DNA of 64,000 nt from Nocardioides sp. T2.26MG-1 (GTDB lineage: Bacteria; Actinomycetota; Actinomycetes; Propionibacteriales; Nocardioidaceae): the NCBI RefSeq assembly GCF_950101795.1, contig NZ_CATNLZ010000012.1:62001-126000 (forward strand). Reading direction: 5' to 3'. Within the stretch, counting starts at the first letter, position 1. Each line of letters begins with the position of its first letter. Both the position numbers and the translations under genes were made by a program. Positions 18,327 through 27,484 of the stretch are shown in pieces. Under the pieces are notes generated by a model that was not told the DNA's origin, did not search any database, and was given only the letters and a program-made list of their open reading frames with translations.

Positions 18327-20867
18327 ATGGTCATGAGGCGGGTCGGCGACGCGGCCGTAGGACTGGCCGTCACGGTCGCCTGCGCAGCCATTGTCATCTA
18401 TGCCGTCGAGTCGTCGGGCTCGCTCTCGGACCGGGCCTACCTCGTCGCGGTGGCCATGATCGTGTCGGTCGCGTGGGCGGGGGCTGCGCACGGCCGCCTC
18501 ACCCGGGTCGGACTGCTGGTCGCCGTCGGTGTGAGCGTGTCGAGCATCGGCGACTTCATCGAGGTGACGGCCACAGCGGCCGGCTCACAGGCCGAGATGG
18601 GGGCCTTCGCGTGGGCGACCGCGCTGGCCTACTTCGGCGGATACCTCCTCCTCGGCGCGGTCGTCATCGAGCTCCTCGCGCCGCACAGCGACCGGATGCG
18701 CGTGCTCCGGATCGACGCCCTGCTCGAGGCGGCCGCGCTCGTCACGGTCGGGGTGCTCACCACGTGGACGCTGGCGTCCATCGATGCCGGTGGGCGGAGC
18801 ACGACGGAGCGCACGATCGAGCTCGCCACGCCGGTCGCCGACCTGGTCCTGGTCATGTTCACGGTACGGGCGATCGTTGTCAGCCGCGGTCGCTCCATCA
18901 CCAGCTGGCTGCTCGCGGCCGGTGCAACGACCTGGCTGCTCACCGGCGGCACCTTCGTGGTGCTGCGGACCGACCCACCGGCGTGGGTGGAGACCGGGTG
19001 GCTCATCGGCCTGCTCCTCCTCGCCCTCGCGGCGCTTCCCCACGAGACCACCGTGCGGAGCCCCGGCTCCGGCCCACCGCGCAACTCCTCTCACTCCGTG
19101 ATACCCCTCCTGCTCGCGACCGTGCCGCTGGGGGTTCCGCCCCTGCTCAACCTGGTCACCCACCCCGCGCAGCGCGAGCTGTACGTCCCGTACGTCGGCA
19201 TGGGCATCCTGCTGCTCATCACGCTGCTGCGGGTGGCACGGCTGCTGGCCTCGGAGAGGTCGGCTCGCGCCGAGGCCGCGCGCAGCCGCCGGTACTTCCG
19301 GGTCCTCGCGGACAACACCGTCGACGCGATCCTGGTCGTCGACGACCGGCTCGAGGTCACGTTCTGCTCGCGCAGCGCCGAGACCTTCCTCGGCGAGTCC
19401 GCCGACGGCAACCTGCTGAGCCGGGTGCAGACGCTCGCGCCACACCTCCACGACGACATCCAGCGGGCCCTCGCGGCCGCCCAGGAGGCGCCCGGGCAGG
19501 TGGTCCAGGCCGAGCTCGAGCTGTTGCCCGAGTACCTGCCGAAGCCTGTCTCGACCGCATGGGTGCAGGGCCGGTTCATCAACCTGCTCGACGACCCCGA
19601 CGTGCAGGGGATCGTGATCTCGCTGTCCGACTCGACCGCACGCAAGCAGGCCGAGCTGGAGCTGGAACGGTCCCGCGACGCCGCCCTCGCCGGGTCGCGC
19701 GCCAAGTCGACGTTCCTCGCCACGATGAGCCACGAGATCCGCACCCCTCTCAACGGTGTCATCGGTCTGACCGAGCTGATGCTGACGACGGACCTCGACG
19801 ACCAGCAGAGCCGCTACGCCGAGGGCGTCCGGGTCGCCGGGAGCGCGCTGCTCCAGGTCATCAACGATGTCCTGGACTTCTCGAAGATCGAGGCGGGCCG
19901 GCTCGAGCTGGACGAGGACGACTTCGATGTGGCCCGACTGCTCGACGAGACGGCCGGGCTGGTCGACGCACCGGCCCAGGAGAAGGGCCTGCGACTCCTG
20001 GTCTGCTGCGCTCCGGAGCTCCCCCGCCGGCTCCGCGGCGACCACGTGCGACTGCGGCAGGTGCTGCTCAACCTCACCGCGAACGCGATCAAGTTCACCG
20101 CCTCGGGCGAGGTCGTCGTCTCCGTCCGCCTCGACCGGCCGCTCACGTCCGACGTGGCCGACGTCCGCTTCGAGGTCACCGACACCGGCATCGGCGTCGA
20201 TCCCGACCAGCGCGAGCACCTGTTCGACGCGTTCACCCAGGCGGACTCCTCCACCACCCGGCGCTTCGGCGGCACCGGGCTCGGGCTCGCGATCAGCCGC
20301 CAGCTCGTCACGGCGATGGGCGGCGAGATCGGTGTCGAGTCGCGGTCCGGGGCCGGCAGCACGTTCTGGTTCACCGTCCCCCTCCCGGTGGCGCTGGTCC
20401 AGCCTCGGTCGGCCGGGCCGCCGTCGGTCCGGCCGGACCTCGGCGACCCGCCGGCGACCGGAGCACCGCGGGGCCGGGTCCTCGTCGTCGAGGACAGCGA
20501 GGTCAACCGGCTGGTCGCCGTCGGCATCCTGGAGCACCTCGGCTACCACGCCACCGTCGCCCACGACGGGCTCGAGGCGGTGGCCGCCCTGGGCACCGCC
20601 AGCTTCGACGCCGTCCTCATGGACTGCCTGATGCCCGGGATGGACGGCTACCGCGCCACCGCCGAGATCCGCCGCCAGGGCCTGGGCGGCCACGCGCTCC
20701 CGGTCATCGCCATGACCGCCTCGGCGGTGGCAGGCGACCGGGAGCGGTGCCTCGCCGCCGGGATGAACGACTACATCACCAAACCAGCGACGACCGTCGA
20801 GGTCGCCGCGGTCCTGGCCCGATGGGTGCCCGGCGCCCGGAGCCCCACCTCGTCACCGCAGGGGTGA
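18327..20867 (+). CDS. Hybrid sensor histidine kinase with receiver domain
   Basis: The ATG at 18327 is preferred (another ATG at 18333); the product is 846 residues. About eight hydrophobic segments span residues 10-300. A PAS-like domain (DNTVDAILVVDD) lies near 330-440, and the HisKA box FLATMSHEIRTPLNGVIG has phospho-acceptor His469. An HATPase domain (NLTANAIKF, DTGIGV, GGTGLGLAIS) is followed by a C-terminal receiver domain (VLVVEDSEVN) with phospho-acceptor Asp766 in LMDCLMPGMDG and a conserved Lys in ITKPAT. No separate response regulator is adjacent, so a phosphorelay to an unlinked protein is inferred. Confidence 0.9.
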   Translation: MVMRRVGDAAVGLAVTVACAAIVIYAVESSGSLSDRAYLVAVAMIVSVAWAGAAHGRLTRVGLLVAVGVSVSSIGDFIEVTATAAGSQAEMGAFAWATALAYFGGYLLLGAVVIELLAPHSDRMRVLRIDALLEAAALVTVGVLTTWTLASIDAGGRSTTERTIELATPVADLVLVMFTVRAIVVSRGRSITSWLLAAGATTWLLTGGTFVVLRTDPPAWVETGWLIGLLLLALAALPHETTVRSPGSGPPRNSSHSVIPLLLATVPLGVPPLLNLVTHPAQRELYVPYVGMGILLLITLLRVARLLASERSARAEAARSRRYFRVLADNTVDAILVVDDRLEVTFCSRSAETFLGESADGNLLSRVQTLAPHLHDDIQRALAAAQEAPGQVVQAELELLPEYLPKPVSTAWVQGRFINLLDDPDVQGIVISLSDSTARKQAELELERSRDAALAGSRAKSTFLATMSHEIRTPLNGVIGLTELMLTTDLDDQQSRYAEGVRVAGSALLQVINDVLDFSKIEAGRLELDEDDFDVARLLDETAGLVDAPAQEKGLRLLVCCAPELPRRLRGDHVRLRQVLLNLTANAIKFTASGEVVVSVRLDRPLTSDVADVRFEVTDTGIGVDPDQREHLFDAFTQADSSTTRRFGGTGLGLAISRQLVTAMGGEIGVESRSGAGSTFWFTVPLPVALVQPRSAGPPSVRPDLGDPPATGAPRGRVLVVEDSEVNRLVAVGILEHLGYHATVAHDGLEAVAALGTASFDAVLMDCLMPGMDGYRATAEIRRQGLGGHALPVIAMTASAVAGDRERCLAAGMNDYITKPATTVEVAAVLARWVPGARSPTSSPQG

Positions 20868-20873
20868 GGAGCC

Positions 20874-21200
20874 TCAGCGACCCACGGCGCGCTCGAGCTC
20901 GGCCTTGGTCATCGAGGAGCGTCCCTTGATGTTCTTGCGCCGCGCCTCCTCGTAGAGCTGGTCGCGCGTGCGACCGCCCGCGCCCCGGTGGGAGCGCAGG
21001 CCGCCGCGACGCGAGGAGGAGATGTCCTCGGTCGAGGTCCGGCTGCGCTGCTTCGCCTCGCCGCTGCGGGCCCGCTCCTTGTTCACGGTGCGGGCGGCGA
21101 TCTCCTCGGCCTCGTCCTCGGAGCGGCCCCGCTCCTCGAGGCCCTCCTTGATGTGGTCGTACTGCCGCTCGCGCTTCTTGCTCCACTGCTGCTGGGGCAT
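20874..21200 (-). CDS. Small basic protein with C-terminal Rho-N/SAP-like motif
   Basis: The ATG at 21200 follows GGAGG. The 108-residue protein is highly charged (KKRERQYDHIKEGLEERG, EEIAARTVNKERARSGEAKQ) and ends in LYEEARRKNIKGRSSMTKAE, which resembles the Rho-N/SAP helix-extended loop that binds nucleic acid. Homologues are often labelled plasmid stabilisation protein without functional proof. It is the last chromosomal gene before the integrated island. Confidence 0.75.
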   Translation of the reverse strand: MPQQQWSKKRERQYDHIKEGLEERGRSEDEAEEIAARTVNKERARSGEAKQRSRTSTEDISSSRRGGLRSHRGAGGRTRDQLYEEARRKNIKGRSSMTKAELERAVGR

Positions 21201-21296
21201 CTCGCCCACCTCCTTCGCATCGGGTGCGCATGAGTACCTCGTCAGTACCCGACCCGACCCGGGGGATGCCCCACCCAGCAGGCGGCAGCACTCGGC

Positions 21297-21385
21297 TCAG
21301 AGCTGCGACTGGACCCCCGCGAGGAGCTGCCGTGCCATCACGATCCGCTGCACCTGGTTGGTGCCCTCGTAGATCTGGGTGATCT
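21297..21385 (-). pseudogene. Displaced native 3' end of the acyl-CoA dehydrogenase gene
   Basis: Read on the minus strand this fragment encodes the last residues of the acyl-CoA dehydrogenase ([19 protein letters not shown], then AGVQSQL and TGA), identical in protein to the end of the intact gene at 42503-43675. It has no start or upstream part. The terminal stretch 21297-21333 differs from 42503-42539 at several bases, all synonymous. It is the chromosomal tail left behind when the island integrated. Confidence 0.9.
21334..21385. repeat. attL core (52-bp direct repeat)
   Basis: These 52 bases are identical to 42540-42591 in the same orientation. They are the presumed region of strand exchange for the island integrase and encode part of the C-terminus of the acyl-CoA dehydrogenase. 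Confidence 0.88.
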
Positions 21386-21435
21386 GCAGGCTCCTGCGCC
21401 AAAACGGTCTCTGACCTGCTCATTTGTCGCAGGAC

Positions 21436-21453
21436 CGGCACAGAAGTGGCACA
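21436..21453 (+). repeat. Putative integrase arm-type sites, left end
   Basis: CGGCACA (21436-21442) and TGGCACA (21447-21453) are spaced 11 bp start to start, about one helical turn. The same pair with the same spacing and orientation occurs at 42388-42405 inside the right end. Arm sites of this form are expected for tyrosine integrases with an N-terminal arm-binding domain; function is inferred. Confidence 0.5.
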
Positions 21454-21533
21454 GCGTGGCCGCAGCGCGCAGGCCTCTGTGGCGAGCCTTCGCCCTCGTG
21501 ATGGGAGAAATCTCGAGGGCACAGTCGAAGGGC

Positions 21534-21869
21534 ATGAGTGAGTTTGCGAGGTGCCGCTGCCTCGTCCCCAGAGTCCTCGATGTGGCCGGCGTGGCAGAGA
21601 TGCTCGGCTGCAGCGAGCGGCACGTCGACAAGCTGCGATTCGCGGACCCGGACTTCCCGCAGCCCCGGTGGGTCGGAACCCTGCCGCGGTGGTCGGAGTG
21701 GGCCATCCACCAGTACGTGCTTGAGGGCGCCACTCGCGCGGCGGTGAGTAGCGCTCCTGCTGGCGCAGACGCGAATGCGGCCTGCAGCCTCCCCGATGGG
21801 GAAGGTCCCGCGGACGCGAAGAGGCCGGCGGCCGGCAGCCGACGCCGGCGGAGGTCCACCGATGTCTGA
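21534..21869 (+). CDS. Excisionase-like helix-turn-helix protein
   Basis: The ATG at 21534 is chosen (GAAGGG just upstream; another ATG lies at 21501), giving 111 residues. VLDVAGVAEMLGCSERHVDK followed by FPQPRWVGTLPRWSEWAI is the winged-helix layout of AlpA/Xis-type excisionases (HTH_17). The C-terminus is Arg-rich (GSRRRRRST). Its stop overlaps the integrase start at 21862, so the two are translated as a unit. It probably directs excision together with the integrase. Confidence 0.8.
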   Translation: MSEFARCRCLVPRVLDVAGVAEMLGCSERHVDKLRFADPDFPQPRWVGTLPRWSEWAIHQYVLEGATRAAVSSAPAGADANAACSLPDGEGPADAKRPAAGSRRRRRSTDV

Positions 21870-23244
21870 CCCGGCCTGGGGGCCGTCGACTGCCCGCCCT
21901 CCGCGTGGCTCCGACCCCGTCCGCATCGTCGCAGGCGGCCGACGCATCGCGTACTGGGAGAGCGGCATCGTTGGGGCCGGGAGACGGGTCTTCGAGCGCA
22001 CGCGTCCAGAGCTCGCAGCCTTGCGCGCCGATGCGCTGCGCGCGCAGGTGTTGCGCGGACGCGGTCTGGGTCCCTTGTCTCAGGCGCCGCTGGTCGAGGT
22101 GATGCGCGCTCTGGTGGCCCACCTTACGGATTCCGGCGCCCCCGAGAGCAGTGTGAAGCAGTACCGGTCGAACTGGAACAAGTGGGTTCCGGAGGAGGTT
22201 CGGGAGACGCGCTGCTGTGACTTGGAGTGGCGACATTGGACGTCCATCTTTGACGGTTTGTCCCGTCAGCAGGCATCGGTGGGGACCATCCGTTCGGTCG
22301 CACGAACGATGGGAACGCTCCTGAAGTTCGCGGTCGCGCGAGGCTACTTCGACGACATCGAGCCGTTCACGACTCCGAGTCGTCGCGCCGCGACGGTGAG
22401 CGAGGCGGTCACGTCTGCCCGTAAGCGCACGGATGCTCGGCGCACCACGGTCGGCCTGGCGCAATGCCCGACCCGGGAGGACGTCGAGCGGTTCGCAGCG
22501 GCTCTCGAGACGTTCTACCCCGGCTACGGCGAACGGCTGGCGCTGCTTGCGTACGCAACCGGCATGCGCATCGGTGAACTCCTAGCCCTTCGAGTCGAGG
22601 CCGTTCACCTCACCGCGACTAGGGCCACTGTCGACGTCAACGTTCAGTTGGACCGGGCGAGGGCATGGCCGGCTACGAAGCTCCCGAAGGGCGGGCACAC
22701 CAGGACCACCATCGTGTGGCGGGCCTACCGCCACGTCATCGAGAGCCTCGCTGAGGACGCCGTGGTACGGGAAGGGCCGACCGAAGGTGTCCTCTTCCCT
22801 CCACCGCGACCAGTCACCGACTGGGCACAGCTCGCCGGGAGTCTCGCCTGCGCAGCTGCGGAAAGTTGCGGCTTCGAGTGGCGGCTTCACTGGCTGCGAC
22901 ATGCCTGGGCCTCTGTGTCCCTCGCGCCGGTCACCGCGGGAGGGTATGGCCTGGACCCTGCGTCGGTGCAGGTCTGGCTGGGTCATCGCAAGATGAGCAC
23001 GACGCTGGACTACTACGTGAACCGGCAGCACGGTGACGAGGAGACGGCCTACGCGGCTACCGTCCGAAAGCCACCGCCGGGGTCCAGTGTCGCCGCGGGC
23101 GACGTTGCGATGTCCGGTGACATCACGGCGCAACACGTGGGCGCCGTCTCGGCCGTGCGCTCACCCCAGCTGGTGCTCACGGACGTGGTGGCCGGCTCGG
23201 ACCCAGTTGTCACGAGCGCGGTCGGGGAGATGTCGGATGAGTGA
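21862..23244 (+). CDS. int: Tyrosine-type site-specific recombinase (island integrase)
   Basis: The ATG at 21862 has GGAGG upstream and overlaps the excisionase stop; the product is 460 residues. An N-terminal region with a SAM-like core-binding domain (SSVKQYRSNWNKWV) precedes the catalytic domain. Catalytic landmarks are the first Arg in ATGMRIGELLALR, the HxxR box HWLRH, the LGHRKMSTTLDYY segment and its Tyr nucleophile. About 60 residues follow the active site, longer than usual. Position next to attL identifies it as the enzyme that inserted the island. Confidence 0.92.
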   Translation: MSDPAWGPSTARPPRGSDPVRIVAGGRRIAYWESGIVGAGRRVFERTRPELAALRADALRAQVLRGRGLGPLSQAPLVEVMRALVAHLTDSGAPESSVKQYRSNWNKWVPEEVRETRCCDLEWRHWTSIFDGLSRQQASVGTIRSVARTMGTLLKFAVARGYFDDIEPFTTPSRRAATVSEAVTSARKRTDARRTTVGLAQCPTREDVERFAAALETFYPGYGERLALLAYATGMRIGELLALRVEAVHLTATRATVDVNVQLDRARAWPATKLPKGGHTRTTIVWRAYRHVIESLAEDAVVREGPTEGVLFPPPRPVTDWAQLAGSLACAAAESCGFEWRLHWLRHAWASVSLAPVTAGGYGLDPASVQVWLGHRKMSTTLDYYVNRQHGDEETAYAATVRKPPPGSSVAAGDVAMSGDITAQHVGAVSAVRSPQLVLTDVVAGSDPVVTSAVGEMSDE

Positions 23245-23422
23245 CGTCGACGGCTGGCGGCGTCCGGCTTCGCCGCACACCTGCTGCGCGGATTGCGAGT
23301 GCGCGCAGCTGCTGGTTGGCGGCGAGATTCCGGAGTCTCTGACGGAACTGAAGCGGCTTCAGGCGAGCCAGGTCAGGTTCCGACTGAAGCCGCATCTGGC
23401 CGAAGACCCGGCGCCGAGGTAG
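23237..23422 (+). CDS. Small cysteine-rich hypothetical protein (61 aa)
   Basis: The ATG at 23237 overlaps the integrase stop, suggesting coupled translation. The peptide contains HTCCADCECAQLL, four cysteines in six residues that could bind a metal, followed by a helical charged segment (SLTELKRLQASQVRFRL). No family is recognised. It is followed by a 150-bp spacer without a recognisable gene before the 1040-residue ORF. Confidence 0.55.
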   Translation: MSDVDGWRRPASPHTCCADCECAQLLVGGEIPESLTELKRLQASQVRFRLKPHLAEDPAPR

Positions 23423-23572
23423 CCGCGCCGACAACTCTCGACGGTCGCAAGTAGCGCGGAATCGACCATGCACTTTCCAGCGAGTCCCACCATTTTTCGT
23501 ACTAAAGCTCGAACCGTTTGGTCCTAGAGACTGAGTCGGAACCGCCAGTCAGAAAGCAGAGGTACCACCCCG

Positions 23573-26500
23573 ATGACGTCGACACTCCCAGGAGCCGAAG
23601 CAAACGCGCAGCACGCGCTCGTCCTCCAGAAGCGTGACCGGCTGCTTGCAGGCGGACTGTACGAGGAGCGCGACGGAATCCTCATCGGACCCCGGTGCCC
23701 GCAGGCGGTCGCGAGCGTCATCTCACTAGGGCGACCCGTCATGATGTCGGCACGCCAGAGCGGCCGCCGGTCCACTGGCGTAACGGACAACGTCGCCCGC
23801 GACGCGTACGAGGCAGCGGACGTGCTCTTCGCTGAACTCGACATATATGTCGCTCATCTGCTGCCGACCTACGACCATCTTGCGAGCCTCATCATGAGAA
23901 GCACGAACGTGGTCCAGGCGGTGGAACTGGAGACCGGCAAGCCGTTCACCTGCGCCTTTGCGCGTTATGACCTGAGGTCCCACGGCCAGGCGCTGTTCAT
24001 CACGCTTACCGCGGGCAGCGCAGCCAAGATTGACTCGCGTCGCCAGTCACCCGTCATCGTGAACCTCGCCGACGACGTTGCCGAGTGCGAGCCGAGCGTG
24101 TTGTGCGGGAAACGAGCCGACCGTATCCGGCGAACTGGATGGGAACAGGCTCCCATGTGGACCCAGTTCGCGGCACTCGTAAAGCGGGGCGTCACGGTGA
24201 CCGTCGTCGATGGCAAGACGGGCGTGTGGCGCGACGATGACTTCGCGCAGGCTCAGCATCTCGTCGACGGCAAGAAGGACCGGCAGGTCGCGCTCACCCT
24301 GTTCACGACGACGCGGACAACGATGCTCTCGAGAATGGCCCGTGCAAACAACACCGACACCGGGGCCATCCGCATGGTCGACGGCTACCTGCCGTTCGCA
24401 TTGCCCAGCGCGACGCCGCCGGGACTGACGCGCATCGAACTCGTGAGCGAGCCGGTCACGGGCGTGACGAAGCGGCTCTACCTTGACAGCCCGAAGCACT
24501 ACCCATCCCCCGCATTCATCAAGAGCGGGCTGCCAATAGTGCGCGACGACCGGGGGAAGCCGGCCGACCAGGTCAAGAACATCCGCTGGTACCTGAAGAA
24601 CGCTGGAAAGCCGAACTGGACCGTCGGCGAACTCGGCCGAGAGATGGTCCGACGGGGCTACTCCACCGACGAAATCCGGTGGAGGCGCGGTCCGGCTGGC
24701 CGGTGGACCGAGGAGCAGAACTACGACCTCCAGGTGGCCATCTGGTCGAACCTGGACTTCTACGAGACCGGGAGCTTCCAGCGAACCATCCTCGACAAGA
24801 CCCTGACGTTCGTCGACGTGTGGCCGAGCCCCGGGAAGCGGTGGGCGACCCAGGAGGACTTCGACCGCATCAGAGCGTGGCGCGCCGGGGAGACTCAGCG
24901 TGTCTCGCAACAGGCGGGCAGCACGTTCGTGAGCCTACGTGTCGAGTACAACGGAGAAGTCCGTCGACTCGAGCCCGTGACGGTCTCATCAGTCGGCGAA
25001 CCCGGCTCTTCCACGGTGAAGTACCTTCTCGAGAAGGACCGGGTCGCGTCGCGCGCCGGCGACGTCGGCTCCGAAGACGCGGTAGGCGTTGTCGAGGGGA
25101 CCCCGTCCTCGCGACCCGTTGTCTGGCTGGAGCACGAGTGGATTGCCGACGCCATCCTGCAGGCGTTGCGGCGTGCTCAGCGAGCGCCGGCCGCCCGCGT
25201 TGTCGCAGAGGAGATGGACGAACAGCTGGCCAAGCTTCGTGCAGCGGTCGCGGCCGCCGCAGGCAGGGTGCGCACGGCCACCGAGGAGATGGCGCGCATC
25301 GAGCACGACAACGACGAACTGGTCCCAGGTACGTCAGAGCATGTCATTCCAGCCGACATGCGTGCGACCAAGTGGCGTCGGCACGCCGACCTCTCGGGGG
25401 CGCTCCCGCAGCTTGAGGCGGCGGTTCTTCAAGCCGAGTTGGCGTACGAGCACCATCGGGTTCGCCTCGCCGAGATCCAGCGCGGCATGGAGGTCGCGGC
25501 GATTGCCGACGTCCTCGTTTCGCTTCTGGACCCGCGGGACACGACCTACCGGGCGCTGTGGCGCGCCACCATCCACAACCTCAAGGTCGTGTGCACAAGG
25601 CGAAGGCAGTTCAGTCTTCACGGGCGCCTGGTTGAGTTCAGCTTCGATATCCACGTCTCCGATGGCGACGTCACCGTTGCCGTTCCGGCGTCGGGACGCC
25701 GGATGCTGGGGCGTGCCGCAACGGCTGACCAGCTTGCTGACGAGCTCCTCGAGGACCTTCGAGAAGGCCAGCCACTTGAACCCTATGAATGCGGCCTGCG
25801 ACGGGCGGCCATGTTCACGCTACGTGAGCGGCTGCGGTGCACTGACGGTCGCGGCAGCTTCCTGAAATGCCGGCAGCCGGACCTCCTCAAGCTCGGGATG
25901 GCGGTCTTGTTCCCGTCCGACGGACCAGACGTCACCGCCGCCGGAGACAGCGAGACGAACCTTGCCGCTTCCCTTGCGCTTGTCCTGCGCGGGGACCCAG
26001 CCCTCATCTCGGTCTTCACCCACCCGGAGGTCCTCGCCGAGCGGATGCTTCGCCTGTATGGGGAGCTCCATCCCGGTCAGAAGCACTGGGCACATCCCGT
26101 TGGCCGAGTACACGCCCAGGCGGTCCATGGCGCCAGCGAGCGCGCCGGGAGGGTTACCGCGGCGGACCTCGGAAGCCGACGGCTTCGGGAACTGGCTCGT
26201 TCGCTTCGGCGTGGCCCATGGGCCGCGGAATGGGCACAGGAAGGCTCCGACCTGGTGCTCAGACCGTGCCCGTCGTGCGGGTCCAGACGTAGGGCCGTCT
26301 TGATCTTGCGCGAGGTCGATGGGTACGTGTGCTGCTCGTGTCGAGCTGACTCGTCGGGAGTCACGTGGCCCACCGACCTCTTCGGCGCGTACGTCGTGGA
26401 TGAGACCGGCCTGGCACCGGCCAACGGGGAGTCACGCCGGCCTGTCGCTAGCGTCGACAAGAAAGACGATGGCGCCCGGAGAACACCTTGCGTGAGCAGG

Positions 26501-26695
26501 GCTCGCACGCTGTCCGAGCCCGAGGTTGTGGAGCTCGTGCGGGCCTACTGCGAGGAGCAGCTGTCTATGCGCGAGCTCGCGGCGCGGTTCGGTCTGAACC
26601 GCAAGGATGTAAGCGCCCTCCTGCATCGCCAAGGCGTCGTGAGACATTCGGGCCGGTCACGTGCCGTAAGGGTCGGCGACGCCACCGAGGAGTGA
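23573..26695 (+). CDS. Very large protein resembling a divergent large serine recombinase
   Basis: The protein has 1040 residues. I did not recognise it directly, but the domain order mimics large serine recombinases. ADRIRRTGWEQ at 182-192 resembles the catalytic DRxxR, RGVTVTVVDGKTGVWRD at 205-221 resembles the strand after it, and a recombinase-like domain contains WTVGELGREMVRRGYS and KTLTFVDVWPSPGKRW. A long coiled coil follows (about 560-670), then a four-cysteine zinc ribbon (CPSCG, CCSC) near 900 and a C-terminal helix-turn-helix (MRELAARFGLNRKDVSALLH). The N-terminal catalytic Ser motif is not canonical; RYDLRS at 131-136 is the only candidate. About 130 residues precede the putative catalytic domain. 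It could instead be a recombinase-derived DNA-binding protein. Confidence 0.5.
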   Translation: MTSTLPGAEANAQHALVLQKRDRLLAGGLYEERDGILIGPRCPQAVASVISLGRPVMMSARQSGRRSTGVTDNVARDAYEAADVLFAELDIYVAHLLPTYDHLASLIMRSTNVVQAVELETGKPFTCAFARYDLRSHGQALFITLTAGSAAKIDSRRQSPVIVNLADDVAECEPSVLCGKRADRIRRTGWEQAPMWTQFAALVKRGVTVTVVDGKTGVWRDDDFAQAQHLVDGKKDRQVALTLFTTTRTTMLSRMARANNTDTGAIRMVDGYLPFALPSATPPGLTRIELVSEPVTGVTKRLYLDSPKHYPSPAFIKSGLPIVRDDRGKPADQVKNIRWYLKNAGKPNWTVGELGREMVRRGYSTDEIRWRRGPAGRWTEEQNYDLQVAIWSNLDFYETGSFQRTILDKTLTFVDVWPSPGKRWATQEDFDRIRAWRAGETQRVSQQAGSTFVSLRVEYNGEVRRLEPVTVSSVGEPGSSTVKYLLEKDRVASRAGDVGSEDAVGVVEGTPSSRPVVWLEHEWIADAILQALRRAQRAPAARVVAEEMDEQLAKLRAAVAAAAGRVRTATEEMARIEHDNDELVPGTSEHVIPADMRATKWRRHADLSGALPQLEAAVLQAELAYEHHRVRLAEIQRGMEVAAIADVLVSLLDPRDTTYRALWRATIHNLKVVCTRRRQFSLHGRLVEFSFDIHVSDGDVTVAVPASGRRMLGRAATADQLADELLEDLREGQPLEPYECGLRRAAMFTLRERLRCTDGRGSFLKCRQPDLLKLGMAVLFPSDGPDVTAAGDSETNLAASLALVLRGDPALISVFTHPEVLAERMLRLYGELHPGQKHWAHPVGRVHAQAVHGASERAGRVTAADLGSRRLRELARSLRRGPWAAEWAQEGSDLVLRPCPSCGSRRRAVLILREVDGYVCCSCRADSSGVTWPTDLFGAYVVDETGLAPANGESRRPVASVDKKDDGARRTPCVSRARTLSEPEVVELVRAYCEEQLSMRELAARFGLNRKDVSALLHRQGVVRHSGRSRAVRVGDATEE

Positions 26696-27090
26696 CTGGT
26701 GCCACCGCATCCGAACCTGTCACGGTCCGTACGGAGGCGGTCCAGCTCAGTCAAAGAGCACACTCACCGACCAAGACGGCTTCGCACGTCAGCTGCGCTC
26801 CCGGCCGACACGCTGGTAAACCGACATCCGCTGTGCGGAGATGCGACGGCTGACCGAGACGGCATTCCCGCCCCGCTCGCACCGCACGATCCTCACCAGG
26901 GGTGCGCGCAACCCGTCTCGGAGAGCAGATGCTGGCCAGGCGGCTCCTGCGGTGGGAGCTACGCCCCAACAGAACCATCCCCGGCCCGGGCCGGGTCGCT
27001 CGGAATACCGGAGTCACATAAGCGCTGGAACTGCCAATGCATCTGGCTCTTGCCAGCTCCGCATCGCCTTCGAGGTCAACCCTTCCACAT
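26696..27090. other. Gap with no convincing gene
   Basis: About 395 bases between the 1040-residue protein and the next possible gene. Open frames exist but show no family features, no ribosome binding site and poor codon structure. I see no clear repeat or RNA here. Confidence 0.5.
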
Positions 27091-27096
27091 CGAATA

Positions 27097-27110
27097 TGTA
27101 TAGGTCTACA
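27097..27110. promoter_or_regulatory. TGTA-N6-TACA box A
   Basis: TGTATAGGTCTACA is an interrupted inverted repeat (TGTA/TACA, six-base spacer) eight bases before an ATG. A near copy lies at 27914-27927 and a related one at 42306-42321. It could be an operator, or a -10-type element for a leaderless transcript; the sequence does not separate these. Confidence 0.45.
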
Positions 27111-27118
27111 CTTCATCG

Positions 27119-27352
27119 ATGCAGTCAGCGGCGCGCGGCTCGACTGGTGGTGAGGTTGTACGCGGGCTTGCAGACCCGGCGGTACGCGCGGCCGTCATCC
27201 GGGAGGTCGAGGCATCCAACGTCGTGGAGCTTGCCGGTCGTACGCTCGACCTGCAAGTCCCCCGGCATCGGCTCGTGTGGGACGCCCTGGTGGCAACGAC
27301 GCTACCTGAGCGCAGGCCCTGCGAACCCTCGGCTGTTGCCCGTTCAACATGA
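27119..27352 (+). CDS. Possible small protein (77 aa), unknown
   Basis: The ATG directly follows the TGTA-N6-TACA box with no ribosome binding site, compatible with a leaderless mRNA. The central part (VVRGLADPAVRAAVIREVEA, then SNVVELAGRTLDLQVPRHRL) looks protein-like with helix-strand character, but the C-terminus is not convincing. It may be a remnant of a larger gene. Confidence 0.35.
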   Translation: MQSAARGSTGGEVVRGLADPAVRAAVIREVEASNVVELAGRTLDLQVPRHRLVWDALVATTLPERRPCEPSAVARST

Positions 27353-27484
27353 TCGGCTCGAGTCGCCCTCGTGGCGCCAGGAGGGACCTCCACCACAAGC
27401 GCCGATGAACGGGTCCGCCATCCAACCTCGGAAGCACCCCGTAGGGCTGGACAAGACACCCGACCGTCGCTGACCGGCCGCGTG

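Noticed and set aside
20874..21200. Plasmid stabilisation function
   Set aside because: The label is traditional for the family; the sequence shows only a basic protein with a Rho-N/SAP-like end in a chromosomal place.
26699..27103. Open frame of about 134 codons after the 1040-residue gene
   Set aside because: No ribosome binding site, random-looking Pro/Arg/Ser-rich product and no protein-like segment.
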